Source: Verrucomicrobiota bacterium (GTDB lineage: Bacteria; Verrucomicrobiota; Verrucomicrobiia; Limisphaerales; PALSA-1396). From it: a stretch of 64,000 nt of DNA. A program made the translations under genes and the position numbers. Below, in pieces: positions 24,624 through 34,072 of the stretch. The DNA lies in assembly GCA_016200005.1 (NCBI GenBank), contig JACQFP010000020.1:62001-126000 (forward strand), given 5' to 3'. The notes under the pieces were generated by a model that was not told the DNA's origin, did not search any database, and saw only the letters and a program-made list of their open reading frames with translations. How positions within the stretch are numbered: the stretch's first letter is position 1; every line of letters starts with the position of its first letter.

Positions 24624-27353
24624 TCACTCGGGTGTGACGTGTTCGCCACGGCAACCGCCGAAACGAAGCCACTTCTCAAACTCGACGGCGATGAACGACG
24701 CGGCAGCCACGGCGAGAATCCGCAGCCAGGACTCGCCGCTGATGGGCGCGGTGTGGAACAGCTTGTTCATCACCGGACCATAGCTGAAGAACAGTTGCGT
24801 CGCCAACATCGCCATCGAGCCGGCGATGACCCAGCGATTGGAAAGGAAGCCGACCGAGAAGAACGAGTGGTTCAGCGAGCGGCAGTTGAACAAGTACCCG
24901 ATCTCGACGAGAACGATGACGTTGATGACGGCGGTTCGGGCCTCGGCGATCGTTTCACCCGCCATGTTCATTTCCCAGAAGAACAGCCAGAAGGCGCCAG
25001 CCAGCATAATGAGCGAAACCAACCCGGTCCGCATCATCAACGGGTAAGTGAGCAGCGGGCGTTTCGGGTCACGCGGCGGGCGAAGCATGAGGTCTTGTTC
25101 TTTAGGCTCGAAGACGAGCATCAGGCCAAGAAGTATTGCCGTGGTCATGTTCACCCAAAGCAATTGCACCGGCAGCGCCGGCAGCAGCGTGCCGAACACA
25201 ATCGCCGTCAACAGAATCACTGCCTCGCCCGCGTTGGTCGGTAGCGTCCACACGATGAACTTGGTCAGGTTGTCGAAGACGGCGCGGCCCTCCTCCACCG
25301 CGGCTTCAATCGAGGCGAAGTTGTCGTCGGTCAAAATCATGTCCGCCGCACCCTTGGCCACGTCGGTGCCGCTGATACCCATGGCCACGCCGATGTCCGC
25401 CTGCTTGAGCGCAGGCGCGTCGTTTACGCCATCGCCGGTCATGGCGACGACGTGGCCACGCGACTGTAGCGCGCGGACGAGCCGAAGTTTCTGTTCTGGC
25501 GCCACGCGAGCGAAGACGTCGGTGCGGTTGGCAATTTCAGGAAGCTCTTCGTCGGCGACCTTTTCCAACTCGCGGCCGGAGAGGGCGACGAACTTTCCGT
25601 GCTCTTCGCGGCCTTTCAGCCCAATCTGCCCCGCGATGGCGCGGGCCGTGGCGAGGTGGTCGCCGGTAATCATCTTCACACCAATGCCCGCCTGCTGGCA
25701 CTTGCGCACCGCGGCGACGGCCTCGGGGCGCGGCGGGTCAATCATCCCCTGTAAGCCGAGGAAGGTGAGTCCCCCGGCAACGTGACCGTGCTCGAGCTTG
25801 GCGTGCTTCGCGTCCACGTGGCGCCGAGCGAAACCAATGACACGCAGGCCGTGCTCGGCCATCGCTTCGACGGCGCAGCGGACGGCCTCTTTGTCGAGCG
25901 GAGCGACTTTACCGCGATCGTCGAGCGCGTCCGTGCTGTGATCGAGCAGCCGTTCCACCGCGCCGACCTTGTAAATCACCCGGCCCACCTGCGCATCGTG
26001 CAACGTGGCGCGAAACATGTGCTCGGACTCGAACGGAATCGTGTCCAACACGGGCGCTTCGCGGTGTGCGTCCGCGTGAAACAACCCGCCCTTCTCGGCG
26101 ACGACGAGCAGTGCGGCTTCCGTCGGGTCACCCTGCACTTTCAAGTGTCCACGCTCGTCGCGCACAATTTGCGAATCGTTGCACAAAACGCCGGCACGCA
26201 GACATTCAAAAAGCGCGAGATTGGTTTCGGAGGTCACTGGTTCCCCTTCGAATTGGATATCTCCCTTCGGTTCGTAACCTACCCCGGTTACTTTGTAGTT
26301 TGCGCCACCCGCGTAAATCCATTGCACGGTCATCTGGTTCTCCGTGAGTGTGCCGGTCTTATCGGAGCATATGACCGTGGTGCTGCCGAGCGTTTCCACA
26401 GCCGGGAGCTTGCGGATGATCGCCTGACGCCTCGCCATTCGCGAGACGCCGATGGCGAGGACGATGGTGACGGCGGCGGGCAACCCTTCGGGAATCGCGC
26501 CCACAGCGAGCGCCACCGCGGCCATGAACATCTCCACCGCCTTTTCGCCACGCGCCACGCCAATCACGAATGTCGCCGCGGCCAGCGCCAGTATCACCCA
26601 CAAGAGCAGCCGGCTGAACTGCGCGATTTTCTTCGTCAGCGGCGTCGAGAGGTCCACCGCCTCGGAGATGAGACTCGCGATGTGGCCGGTTTCGGTCTGG
26701 TCGCCGATGGCCCATACCAGACCTTCGCCTTGGCCGGCGGTGACGAGTGTGCCGGTGAAAGCGAGGTTCTTACGATCCGCCAGCACCGTCTCGAGCGCCA
26801 GCGCGTCGGGATGCTTGTGGACGGCGACGGATTCGCCGGTGAGCGCGGACTCGTCCACCTGCAGGTTCTTGACATGCAACACGCGCAAATCCGCTGGCAC
26901 TCGGTCGCCAGCCTGGAGCAGCACCACATCGCCGGGGACAAGTTTCTCGGAAGGCACTCGCAGTTTGCGTCCGTCGCGGCGCACCGTGGTTTGGGTCGCG
27001 ACCAGGCTCGCGAGCGACTCAATGGCCTTCTCCGCCTTGGCTTCCTGCAGGAACCCGACGATGGCATTGAGGAACACGACGCCGAAGATGACAGACGAAT
27101 CCACCCATTCACCGAGAAATGCCGTGACGCCCGAGGCGACGAGGAGGATGTAAACGAGCGGCTGGTTGAATTGCTGAAGGAAATTCAGCCACGCCGGCGT
27201 GCCACGGCGCGGCGTGACGCGGTTCGGGCCGAACCTGGCCTGGCGCCGCTTGGCTTCGGCTGCCGCCAGGCCCGTCTGCAAGTTGACGTCCAGCAGGCGC
27301 TGGACTTCGTCAGCGTGGAGCTGGTGGAAATGCTTTTGCGCCGGCGGGTTCAT
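24624..27353 (-). CDS. P-type cation ATPase (P2-type, CtpF/SERCA-like)
   Basis: About 909 residues. The actuator has ALTGESVAVHKHP. The M4 motif PEGLPAAVTIVLAIGVSRMA points to Ca2+- or Na+/K+-type P2 pumps. The phosphorylation site VICSDKTGTLTENQMTV is at about residue 330, and the hinge is MTGDGVNDAPALKQADIGVA. About ten membrane helices are expected, with the last cluster near the C-terminus. ATG 27353 gives the usual N-terminal domain (FHQLHADEVQRLLDV); the frame continues upstream but is not conserved-looking. It overlaps the USP gene stop by 4 bp. M. tuberculosis CtpF (DosR regulon) has the same type and also neighbours a USP. The ion is not fixed by the sequence. Confidence 0.9.
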   Translation of the reverse strand: MNPPAQKHFHQLHADEVQRLLDVNLQTGLAAAEAKRRQARFGPNRVTPRRGTPAWLNFLQQFNQPLVYILLVASGVTAFLGEWVDSSVIFGVVFLNAIVGFLQEAKAEKAIESLASLVATQTTVRRDGRKLRVPSEKLVPGDVVLLQAGDRVPADLRVLHVKNLQVDESALTGESVAVHKHPDALALETVLADRKNLAFTGTLVTAGQGEGLVWAIGDQTETGHIASLISEAVDLSTPLTKKIAQFSRLLLWVILALAAATFVIGVARGEKAVEMFMAAVALAVGAIPEGLPAAVTIVLAIGVSRMARRQAIIRKLPAVETLGSTTVICSDKTGTLTENQMTVQWIYAGGANYKVTGVGYEPKGDIQFEGEPVTSETNLALFECLRAGVLCNDSQIVRDERGHLKVQGDPTEAALLVVAEKGGLFHADAHREAPVLDTIPFESEHMFRATLHDAQVGRVIYKVGAVERLLDHSTDALDDRGKVAPLDKEAVRCAVEAMAEHGLRVIGFARRHVDAKHAKLEHGHVAGGLTFLGLQGMIDPPRPEAVAAVRKCQQAGIGVKMITGDHLATARAIAGQIGLKGREEHGKFVALSGRELEKVADEELPEIANRTDVFARVAPEQKLRLVRALQSRGHVVAMTGDGVNDAPALKQADIGVAMGISGTDVAKGAADMILTDDNFASIEAAVEEGRAVFDNLTKFIVWTLPTNAGEAVILLTAIVFGTLLPALPVQLLWVNMTTAILLGLMLVFEPKEQDLMLRPPRDPKRPLLTYPLMMRTGLVSLIMLAGAFWLFFWEMNMAGETIAEARTAVINVIVLVEIGYLFNCRSLNHSFFSVGFLSNRWVIAGSMAMLATQLFFSYGPVMNKLFHTAPISGESWLRILAVAAASFIAVEFEKWLRFGGCRGEHVTPE

Positions 27354-28744
27354 CGTTTGGACGGGCGCACTACCAGCACCGGACGCGAACTTTGCTTCAT
27401 CACCTTCTGTGCCACCGACCCGAGTACGGCTTTCGAAAGTCCACTGCGTCCGTGCGACCCAAGGCAAATCACGTCCGCGCTGAAACGTTCCGCCTCCTGG
27501 CAAATCGCCTTCGCTACGTCGCGATGTTCGACGACTTCAACTTCCGTGGCGATGCCGCGCAGTTCGGCTCCAGACGGGATGAACGAGCGAAGCTTCTTGA
27601 GCGAATCGGCGGTCAGTTGTTTGTGCTGCTTTTCGGTCAGCCGCTTGGGTTGGTAATGCGGCACCAGCGGACCGGGCAATTCCCACGGCGGGATGACGTG
27701 AATGAGCTTGATGCGGCTGCCACGTTGTACCGCCGCATAAGCATAAGGAACAGCGTGGTTGCCCAGGTCTGAAAAATCCGTGGTCACCAGCACGCGCTTG
27801 ATTTCGGGAACACGATCAAGTGTGCCCTCGCTGGTTCCGGTCAGCGGCACAACTGCCACGCTCATGGACGCGTGCCGCAATACGCCGCGTGACACCGACC
27901 CAAGCCAAAACCGATCGAGGCCGTGGCGTTGGTGAGTACCCACCACGAGCAAGTCGGCCTGTTCTTGTTGTGCCAATTGGGTGAGCTGAGCATCGGAATG
28001 GCCCCAGCCGGGCACGACACAGAGAGAAACCGGCTGCTCGCCGAAAATCGCGGCGACTCTCTCCTTGAGGTCCCGTTGCAGCACGCGCGCCGCTTCGGGA
28101 TGAATTTCCGTCAGCGAAATCGGTCCCCGTATCCCCAAACGTTCAAGATCTGCCGGCGGCCAGTCCACGTGTGCGACCGTGATTTCGCAGTGACCGATCT
28201 CCTGCCAATCGCGCAACCATCGCAGCGCGGCATCGGCGCTCGCGGAAAAATCGCAGCCGACGATAACCTTCAACCGCCGCTTGCGGCGAGCCCAGGCCAC
28301 CAATGGTTCGTCTTGCCGCACAACGAGGGTCGGCACTGGCGATGTCTCCGCCGTGCGTTCGGCCACACTGCCTACCAGCAGCCGGCCCAAGGCAATCTGT
28401 CCAATCGACGCCACCACCACCAGTCGTGCGTTCGATGCGGTGGCCGCTTTGACCAGCGCTTCATACGCAGAGCCGGAGAGAATCTCCGCCTTCACTACGG
28501 CACCGAGTTTGCGCAACCGTTCAGCTTCTTTAGCAAGGTGCACGCGCGTTCTCTCAAGCACAGCCGAAAAAACCTCCGGATGGCTCGCTCCCAGTCCGGC
28601 ATGCTCCTCGACATGGACGAGAACCAACTCGCTATCGACACGTTTGGCGATGGCAGCCGCCACATTGGCCGCTTCGACCGCATGGATGGAGAAGTCCGTA
28701 CCGCAGATGATTGGTCGCTGGCGGTTGTTCATGGTCGTGGTCAT
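27350..28744 (-). CDS. Triple-domain universal stress protein
   Basis: 464 residues forming three consecutive UspA folds where most proteins have one or two. Domain 1 (about 8-145) begins RPIICGTDFSIHAVEAA and ends LLVGSVAERTAETSPVPTLV. Domain 2 (about 155-305) begins KVIVGCDFSASADAALRW and contains VGTHQRHGLDRFWLGSVSRG. Domain 3 (about 315-460) begins KRVLVTTDFSDLGNHAVPYA and has LGSHGRSGLSKAVLGSVAQK, the intact G-x2-G-x9-G(S/T) ATP-binding signature. Domain 1 (ASIGQIALGRLLVGS) lacks the first part, so only domains 2 and 3 look competent for nucleotide binding. It is translationally coupled to the ATPase gene. Confidence 0.88.
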   Translation of the reverse strand: MTTTMNNRQRPIICGTDFSIHAVEAANVAAAIAKRVDSELVLVHVEEHAGLGASHPEVFSAVLERTRVHLAKEAERLRKLGAVVKAEILSGSAYEALVKAATASNARLVVVASIGQIALGRLLVGSVAERTAETSPVPTLVVRQDEPLVAWARRKRRLKVIVGCDFSASADAALRWLRDWQEIGHCEITVAHVDWPPADLERLGIRGPISLTEIHPEAARVLQRDLKERVAAIFGEQPVSLCVVPGWGHSDAQLTQLAQQEQADLLVVGTHQRHGLDRFWLGSVSRGVLRHASMSVAVVPLTGTSEGTLDRVPEIKRVLVTTDFSDLGNHAVPYAYAAVQRGSRIKLIHVIPPWELPGPLVPHYQPKRLTEKQHKQLTADSLKKLRSFIPSGAELRGIATEVEVVEHRDVAKAICQEAERFSADVICLGSHGRSGLSKAVLGSVAQKVMKQSSRPVLVVRPSKR

Positions 28745-28788
28745 TTCGTTGTGTTATCGCTTTTGCTAAAACTCACACAGTATCCGTA

Positions 28789-29421
28789 TCATTCTTCGTG
28801 GTCATGAACTCCTTCGCCCGATTGAGGAAAATGGCCATGCACTTGGCGGCTGGCCTGTTTGTAGAGCGCTTCCACGCAGTGAATATATTCCACGTAAGCC
28901 TTCACGAACTCGCGTCCAGCTTCGACATCGTTTTGGGCGAAGTTTTTCTTTTTCAACGCGTCGTTGAAATGGCGCTCAACTCCTTTATGAACTGTCTCCG
29001 TCAGAAGTTTCATGATGGGCTGGATATTCCCGTCCTTCAGCGCCTGGTCCGCCGCCGGAATCGCTGGGCCGAGGTCGCGCCCCGCTGGTTTCAGTCCGGT
29101 GTAAGGCGCGCCTTCGCCAGCGCGATGGATGCGCACCAGCGTTTCGAAGAAAAAGCGGTCGGCCAGTTGCTTCGCGTCGGCGTTGAGCTTGCGCACGGCG
29201 AGTGTCTGCTCGAAGGCGCACTTGATTTCGGCTTCATCATCCTTCTGCACCCAGATCAGGACGGGGTTGACGTTGCCGTCGGCAAGCGCTTTTTGCGCGG
29301 CTTTGACCACCGGGCCGTCCATGCCGTCGCAGTGAGCAAAAGTTTTGCCGGGGTTCAGCGACAGTAAGGCGAACGCCATCGTCGCGATCGTCGAAGCTTT
29401 GGTGATAGCGGAGTTTTTCAT
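28789..29421 (-). CDS. Secreted DUF6448-like protein
   Basis: 210 residues. A signal peptide (hydrophobic MAFALLSLNPGKTFA, cleavage before HCDGMDGPV) leads into a helical domain: DGPVVKAAQKALADGNVNPV, IKCAFEQTLAVR, FFFETLVRIHRAGEGAPYTG. A His-rich end (VHGHFPQSGEGVHDHEE) suggests metal binding. I believe this is the DUF6448 family, of unknown function. Position between the small membrane protein and the triple USP makes it part of the same operon (18-bp and 44-bp gaps). Confidence 0.7.
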   Translation of the reverse strand: MKNSAITKASTIATMAFALLSLNPGKTFAHCDGMDGPVVKAAQKALADGNVNPVLIWVQKDDEAEIKCAFEQTLAVRKLNADAKQLADRFFFETLVRIHRAGEGAPYTGLKPAGRDLGPAIPAADQALKDGNIQPIMKLLTETVHKGVERHFNDALKKKNFAQNDVEAGREFVKAYVEYIHCVEALYKQASRQVHGHFPQSGEGVHDHEE

Positions 29422-29439
29422 GACCGGGCTTCCTTTCTC

Positions 29440-29919
29440 TCAATCATGGTTTGAGTTGTTTACTGCTGGCACGCTGGCGCCCGGGCGAATTTCCGTGTGC
29501 CGAACTTGGCCGCCCAGGTTCGCCGTCCATAGCATCAGGCCGCTTGCGGTCAGTGAAGCCGCCAGCATCACCAAGCCATACCAGACAGGGACGACTTTGC
29601 CCCGCCGAAACAGAATTAATCCGACCAGCGCGCCGACGCCCAGCACGACGATACCGGTAAACGCTACGACCGCCGCATCTTCGTGCTGCTCAATTATTGG
29701 TTTTGAGACACCCGGCAGCGGCTTGGCGACTTCCTCCGCTGGCTCTCCGGTTAAATACGCTGGCACCGCGAGCAACGCAACGATGAGGAAGGCGCCCAAT
29801 GCGGCTTTCTTTAACTCATCGCTTTTCTGCCAGAGCGCGAAGACCAGTAATCCCAGTCCGAATACTGTGCCGAGGACGGGGATGTGATTCAGCAGCAAGT
29901 GCAGGTGTGTTGCATTCAT
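29440..29919 (-). CDS. Four-helix membrane protein, DUF2231-like
   Basis: 159 residues with four hydrophobic segments: about 8-28 (HIPVLGTVFGLGLLVFALW), 40-58 (GAFLIVALLAVPAYLTG), 84-105 (VVAFTGIVVLGVGALVGLIL) and 115-135 (YGLVMLAASLTASGLMLWTA). His residues (NATHLHLLLNH at the start, EQHEDAAV before helix 3) are placed as in heme- or metal-binding DUF2231-type proteins. Its ATG overlaps the stop of ppsA, so it is translated with it. Function unknown; redox or metal sensing at the membrane is only a guess. Confidence 0.7.
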   Translation of the reverse strand: MNATHLHLLLNHIPVLGTVFGLGLLVFALWQKSDELKKAALGAFLIVALLAVPAYLTGEPAEEVAKPLPGVSKPIIEQHEDAAVVAFTGIVVLGVGALVGLILFRRGKVVPVWYGLVMLAASLTASGLMLWTANLGGQVRHTEIRPGASVPAVNNSNHD

Positions 29920-32423
29920 TGTTGGTCGTTCCTTTCTTTCTCTTTTTCCAAAATTGCCGCGGTGGTTTTCATCACGGTGTCCGGGTTGAGGGAGATGCTG
30001 TCGATGCCCTGGGTGACGAGGAATTGGGCGAAGTCGGGGTAATCACTCGGCGCCTGGCCGCAGATACCAATCTTGCGTTTCCGCGCGCGGCAAATCTGGA
30101 TGGCCTGCGCAATCATCGTTTTCACCGCCAGGTTACGTTCGTCGAAGATAGGCGCGACGATTTCGGAATCGCGGTCCACGCCAAGGATGAGTTGCGTGAG
30201 GTCGTTCGAGCCGATGCTGAAGCCGTCGAAGATTTCACAGAACTCTTCGGCGAGGATGACGTTGCTGGGGATTTCGCACATGACGTAAATCTCCAATCCG
30301 CTCACGCCGCGTTTGAGTCCGTGTTTCGCCATTTCGGCCTGAACGCGCCGTCCTTCCTCGACGGTGCGGCAGAACGGAATCATCAACTTGAGATTGGTCA
30401 GGCCCATTTCGTCGCGAACTTTTTTGACCGCGCGACATTCCAGCGCAAAACCGGCTTGATAACGCGGGTTGTAGTAACGGCTGGCGCCGCGGAAACCAAT
30501 CATCGGGTTCTCTTCGGCCGGCTCGTAGGCTTTGCCGCCGATGAGGTTGGCGTATTCGTTTGTTTTGAAATCGCTCAGGCGTAGGATCACGTCCTTGGGA
30601 TAAAACGCGGCGGCGATCATCGCGACGCCTTGGGCGAGTTTATCGACGAAAAATTGCGGCTTGTCGGTGTAGCCGGAGGTGAGGTCTTCGATTTGAGATT
30701 TCACCGGGCCGGATGCCAGCTTGTCGAAGTCCAGCAAAGCGAGCGGATGAATCTTGATGTAGGTGGTGATGATGAATTCCTCGCGGGCAAGGCCGACGCC
30801 GTCGTTCGGGATGAACGAGAGCGAAAACGCTTCCTCGGGGTTGCCAACGTTCATCATCACCTTGGTTTTCGGACGGCCAAGGCCTTTAAGGTTGGTGCGC
30901 TGCACATCGAACTGACGGCGTCCTTCATAGACAAAGCCAACGTCTCCCTCCGCGCAGGATACGGTCACCATTTGTCCATCCTTTAAGGCCTCCGTGCCTC
31001 GTTCGGTACCGACAATGGCCGGCACGCCGAGTTCGCGGCTGACGATAGCCGCGTGGCAGGTGCGCCCGCCGCGATTGGTGACGATGGCGGCGGCCTTCTT
31101 CATGATGGGCTCCCAATCCGGATCGGTCTTGTCCGTGATGAGGATGTCGCCCGATTTGAATTGCTGTAGATACTGCGCGCTCTTGATGACACGAACGGGG
31201 CCTTGCGCGATTTTCTCGCCGACACTGCGTCCCGTGATGAGCACCGGCCCGCGCTGTTTGAGTTTGTAAATCTCGACCACGTCCATGTCGCGTTGCGACT
31301 GCACGGTTTCCGGCCGTGCCTGAAGGATGAAGAGTTCGTCCGTGTGTCCGTCCTTCGCCCACTCTATGTCCATCGGTGTCGGGTAGCCTTTCTTGGCCGA
31401 GTAGTGGTCTTCAATGATGCATGCCCAACGGGCGAGGGAAAGAATGTCTTCGTCGGAGATGGCAAACTTCGCCCGATCCCCGGGAGCGACTGGAACATTC
31501 TTCACCATCTTTCCGCCACCGATGTCATAAATGAGTTTGAATTCCTTTGTGCCGACGATCTTTTGAAGGATCGGTTTGAATCCGGTCTTTAGCGTTGGCT
31601 TGAAGACGCAGTATTCATCGGGATTCACCGAGCCTTGGACAACGTTTTCGCCCAAGCCGTAAGCGGCATTGATGAGGATCGCGTCGCGAAAGCCTGTTTC
31701 AGTGTCGATGGTGAAGATGACGCCGCTCGCGGCAAGGTCGGCCCGGACCATCCGCTGAACGCCGATGGACAACGCGACCTTGAAATGGTCAAAGCCCTTG
31801 TCCACGCGATACGAAATGGCGCGGTCGGTGAAAAGTGAGGCGAAGGATCGTTTGCAAGAGTCGAGCAGGGCGAGGTGGCCTTGCACGTTCAGATAAGTCT
31901 CCTGCTGGCCGGCGAAACTGGCGTCCGGCAGATCCTCCGCCGTGGCGCTGCTCCGCACGGCGACATCTGCCGGATGCAGTTGGTTTCCGCGAAACGTGTC
32001 ATAGGCGGCGGTGATTTCCAGTTCGAGGTCGTGCGGAAGTTGGGCGGCGAGAATCGCGTGGCGAATCTGACTGCCGCGCTGACGAAGGTTTTCAATGTCG
32101 CGGGTGTCGAGTTCGCGGAGGAGACTGCGAATTTGATCGTCGAGCTTTGCTTCGCGCAGGAAGTACCGGTAGGCCTCGGCGGTGATGGCGAACCCATTCG
32201 GCACCTTCACGCCCTGTGGAGTCAATTCGCGATACATTTCTCCGAGCGACGCGTTCTTGCCGCCGACCAGCGGGATGTCTTCGATACTGATGTCTTTGAA
32301 CCACTTGATAAAAGCCGTGCCAGGCACGGTTTTCGACGCAACTGGTGGTGAGATCCGCGGCGCAACCAGAAGGGTATTGCTGCGGCTGACGATTCTGTTC
32401 GGTAAGGTCGTCTTTGGTTTCAT
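29916..32423 (-). CDS. ppsA: Phosphoenolpyruvate synthase
   Basis: 835 residues converting pyruvate + ATP to PEP + AMP + Pi. An ATP-grasp-like N-terminal domain starts IEDIPLVGGKNASLGEMYRE and contains VAVRSSATAEDLPDASFAGQ. The swivelling domain has the catalytic His in GGRTCHAAIVSRELGVPAIV (about residue 450). The C-terminal PEP-utilising barrel includes MIGFRGASRYYNPRYQAGFA and FSIGSNDLTQLILGVDRDSE. It is the first gene of the operon 32423-17185. Next to PFOR and the ADP-forming acetyl-CoA synthetase it would set the pyruvate/acetyl-CoA/PEP balance. An operator-like site lies 109 bp upstream. Confidence 0.95.
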   Translation of the reverse strand: MKPKTTLPNRIVSRSNTLLVAPRISPPVASKTVPGTAFIKWFKDISIEDIPLVGGKNASLGEMYRELTPQGVKVPNGFAITAEAYRYFLREAKLDDQIRSLLRELDTRDIENLRQRGSQIRHAILAAQLPHDLELEITAAYDTFRGNQLHPADVAVRSSATAEDLPDASFAGQQETYLNVQGHLALLDSCKRSFASLFTDRAISYRVDKGFDHFKVALSIGVQRMVRADLAASGVIFTIDTETGFRDAILINAAYGLGENVVQGSVNPDEYCVFKPTLKTGFKPILQKIVGTKEFKLIYDIGGGKMVKNVPVAPGDRAKFAISDEDILSLARWACIIEDHYSAKKGYPTPMDIEWAKDGHTDELFILQARPETVQSQRDMDVVEIYKLKQRGPVLITGRSVGEKIAQGPVRVIKSAQYLQQFKSGDILITDKTDPDWEPIMKKAAAIVTNRGGRTCHAAIVSRELGVPAIVGTERGTEALKDGQMVTVSCAEGDVGFVYEGRRQFDVQRTNLKGLGRPKTKVMMNVGNPEEAFSLSFIPNDGVGLAREEFIITTYIKIHPLALLDFDKLASGPVKSQIEDLTSGYTDKPQFFVDKLAQGVAMIAAAFYPKDVILRLSDFKTNEYANLIGGKAYEPAEENPMIGFRGASRYYNPRYQAGFALECRAVKKVRDEMGLTNLKLMIPFCRTVEEGRRVQAEMAKHGLKRGVSGLEIYVMCEIPSNVILAEEFCEIFDGFSIGSNDLTQLILGVDRDSEIVAPIFDERNLAVKTMIAQAIQICRARKRKIGICGQAPSDYPDFAQFLVTQGIDSISLNPDTVMKTTAAILEKEKERNDQQ

Positions 32424-32521
32424 AAATAGCGTCTATCTTTGCTCCAGATCAGGCTTTTCGCATCCGAGCGGAATCCCTCTGGATTTCGTCAAAATAGCTT
32501 AGACACAGCTCCGCGCTCGGT

Positions 32522-32556
32522 CTTATCCGATGTTGCCAAAGGCTCGCCCTTTTTTG
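32522..32556 (-). promoter_or_regulatory. Candidate stress-island operator B
   Basis: On the minus strand CAAAAAAGGGCGAGCCTTTG is followed by GCAACATCGGATAAG. Eighteen of its bases (GGCGAGCCTTTGGCAA and flanks) are identical to the copy before the nitroreductase gene 15 kb away. It is in sense orientation, 109 bp before the ppsA ATG, in the only sizeable gap between the USP gene and the ppsA operon. Confidence 0.7.
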
Positions 32557-32591
32557 CGTTGCTGGAGGTCAGAATATGCGAACTGCATGCA

Positions 32592-33572
32592 CTAAACCCG
32601 GACGAACTCGTGCTCTTGCTCGCGCACTACCAACACCGGGCAGGCGGCGTGGCGAACGACGCGTTCGGTGGTACTGCCGAGCAACACGTGCTTCAAGCCC
32701 GTCCGCCCGTGCGTTGAAAGAATGATGAGGTCGGCGTTCTGGTCGGCCGCTTCGTGAATTATTTCCTCAAACGCGACGCCGTTCCGCACCTGGACCGTCC
32801 CTTCAAACGCACAGGACTGCAGTAGGAGGTCCAACTTCACGCCCAGTGCCTTTTTCAAGTGAGCCTCCATGACCCCGGATCGGGCGCCATCCGAGTCGTA
32901 ATATGCATCTGGCTCGATGACGTGGAGCACACGAATCCCGGCACCGAATTCGCGGGCAAACGCAGCGGCATACGGCAACGCCTTCCTGCTGGCTTCCGAA
33001 AAATCCGTGGGCACGATGATTCTCCGAAAGCGCGCCGAGCCAGTTTCAGGGAAACGCATTGGAATAAGTTGCTCCCGGACCGTAAGCACAGGACACGGGG
33101 CGAAACGCACCACCCGCTCAGCCGTGCTGCCCAACAGGAAGTGCTTTAGACCCGTGCGGCCATGGGTGGACGTGATGATGAGGTCGCATGGCAGAGTTCT
33201 CGCGACTTCGCACAGTTTGAGATAAGGACAGCCGGACAGCACCACCGTCTCAACTTTCAGATTCGTCCCCAGCTCCTGCTCCCGAAACTGAGCCAGGGCT
33301 TTTTTAGCCGCTGCGATCAGGCGCTTTTCCTCCAACACGATTCCAATGTGACTGATGGATGCCGGCAGTGTTTCGGGCACAACGTGAACGAGCGTGAGGT
33401 CGGCGCCAAATTGATCCGCCAGCGACAAGGCGTAGGGCAGCGCCTGCCGCGAGGCGGTCGAGAAATCCGTTGGCACCAAAATATTTTGGAGCCGAATGCC
33501 GGACGGCCGTTCACGAGGCGCGTCGGGCCTGGAGGTTGGATGTTCCCAAGCATTCATCGGCAGACTTTCCAT
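32592..33572 (-). CDS. Tandem universal stress protein
   Basis: About 326 residues with two UspA domains. Domain 1 begins QNILVPTDFSTASRQALPYA and ends THGRTGLKHFLLGSTAERVV. Domain 2 begins RRIIVPTDFSEASRKALPYA and ends THGRTGLKHVLLGSTTERVV. Both have the full G-x2-G-x9-GS ATP-binding loop. Start choice is uncertain: ATG 33572 and ATG 33557 (better Shine-Dalgarno) are both possible. The upstream cNMP gene ends 22 bp before 33572. Tandem USPs such as M. tuberculosis Rv2623 bind ATP and slow growth; a similar role is inferred. Confidence 0.9.
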   Translation of the reverse strand: MESLPMNAWEHPTSRPDAPRERPSGIRLQNILVPTDFSTASRQALPYALSLADQFGADLTLVHVVPETLPASISHIGIVLEEKRLIAAAKKALAQFREQELGTNLKVETVVLSGCPYLKLCEVARTLPCDLIITSTHGRTGLKHFLLGSTAERVVRFAPCPVLTVREQLIPMRFPETGSARFRRIIVPTDFSEASRKALPYAAAFAREFGAGIRVLHVIEPDAYYDSDGARSGVMEAHLKKALGVKLDLLLQSCAFEGTVQVRNGVAFEEIIHEAADQNADLIILSTHGRTGLKHVLLGSTTERVVRHAACPVLVVREQEHEFVRV

Positions 33573-33594
33573 TTTGCGAACTGCGTCTGAAGGT

Positions 33595-34068
33595 TTAATT
33601 GTCTGAGGCGGACTGCATTTGGTTGACGAGCAACTGCTGGCGTGTGGTCTGCAAGCGGTTGATGACAATTTGGGAGACACGCTTCATCAACTCGTAACCA
33701 AACTCGTGATCGCGTTCGGCCGCAATGAGCAGATGCGCGCCGTTCAGGACGACGGCCGTGGTGGGCTCCAAGGCGCGGGCTTGAAAGTGCCAGACAAAGG
33801 GCGGAAACAACCAGGACCAGCCGAGCGCATCTCCCACACCAAGAGTTTGAACCAGTGCGGTGCCGTCCGCCGGCTCGTGCGCCTCCAAAGCGATGCGGCC
33901 TTTTTCAATGAGATAAAACAAGCTGGCGGGTTCGCCTTCGTGGAACAAAATTTGTTCCGGTCTAAACGTCGCCTCGGTCGCGCACGAGGCGATCACGTCC
34001 AAATGCGCCGGTTTCATCCCTTGAAAGAAGGGATGGTCTTGAATGACGGATTGCAGTGCATCATTCAT
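33595..34068 (-). CDS. Cyclic-nucleotide-binding-domain protein
   Basis: 157 residues, essentially one cNMP-binding beta-barrel: HPFFQGMKPAHLDVIASCAT, ATFRPEQILFHEGEPASLFY, LIEKGRIALEAHE and VGDALGWSWLFPPF. No HTH domain follows, so it is not a Crp-like DNA-binding factor by itself. The Arg that contacts the phosphate in classical sites is not obvious, and the ligand may differ. It lies 4 bp after a single-domain USP gene and before the tandem USP gene. It may sense a nucleotide or act as a partner of those USPs. Confidence 0.85.
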   Translation of the reverse strand: MNDALQSVIQDHPFFQGMKPAHLDVIASCATEATFRPEQILFHEGEPASLFYLIEKGRIALEAHEPADGTALVQTLGVGDALGWSWLFPPFVWHFQARALEPTTAVVLNGAHLLIAAERDHEFGYELMKRVSQIVINRLQTTRQQLLVNQMQSASDN

Positions 34069-34072
34069 GACC

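Noticed and set aside
25782-27656. 624-codon plus-strand open frame opposite the P-type ATPase
   Set aside because: Antisense shadow of the ATPase; composition dominated by complement of its codons.
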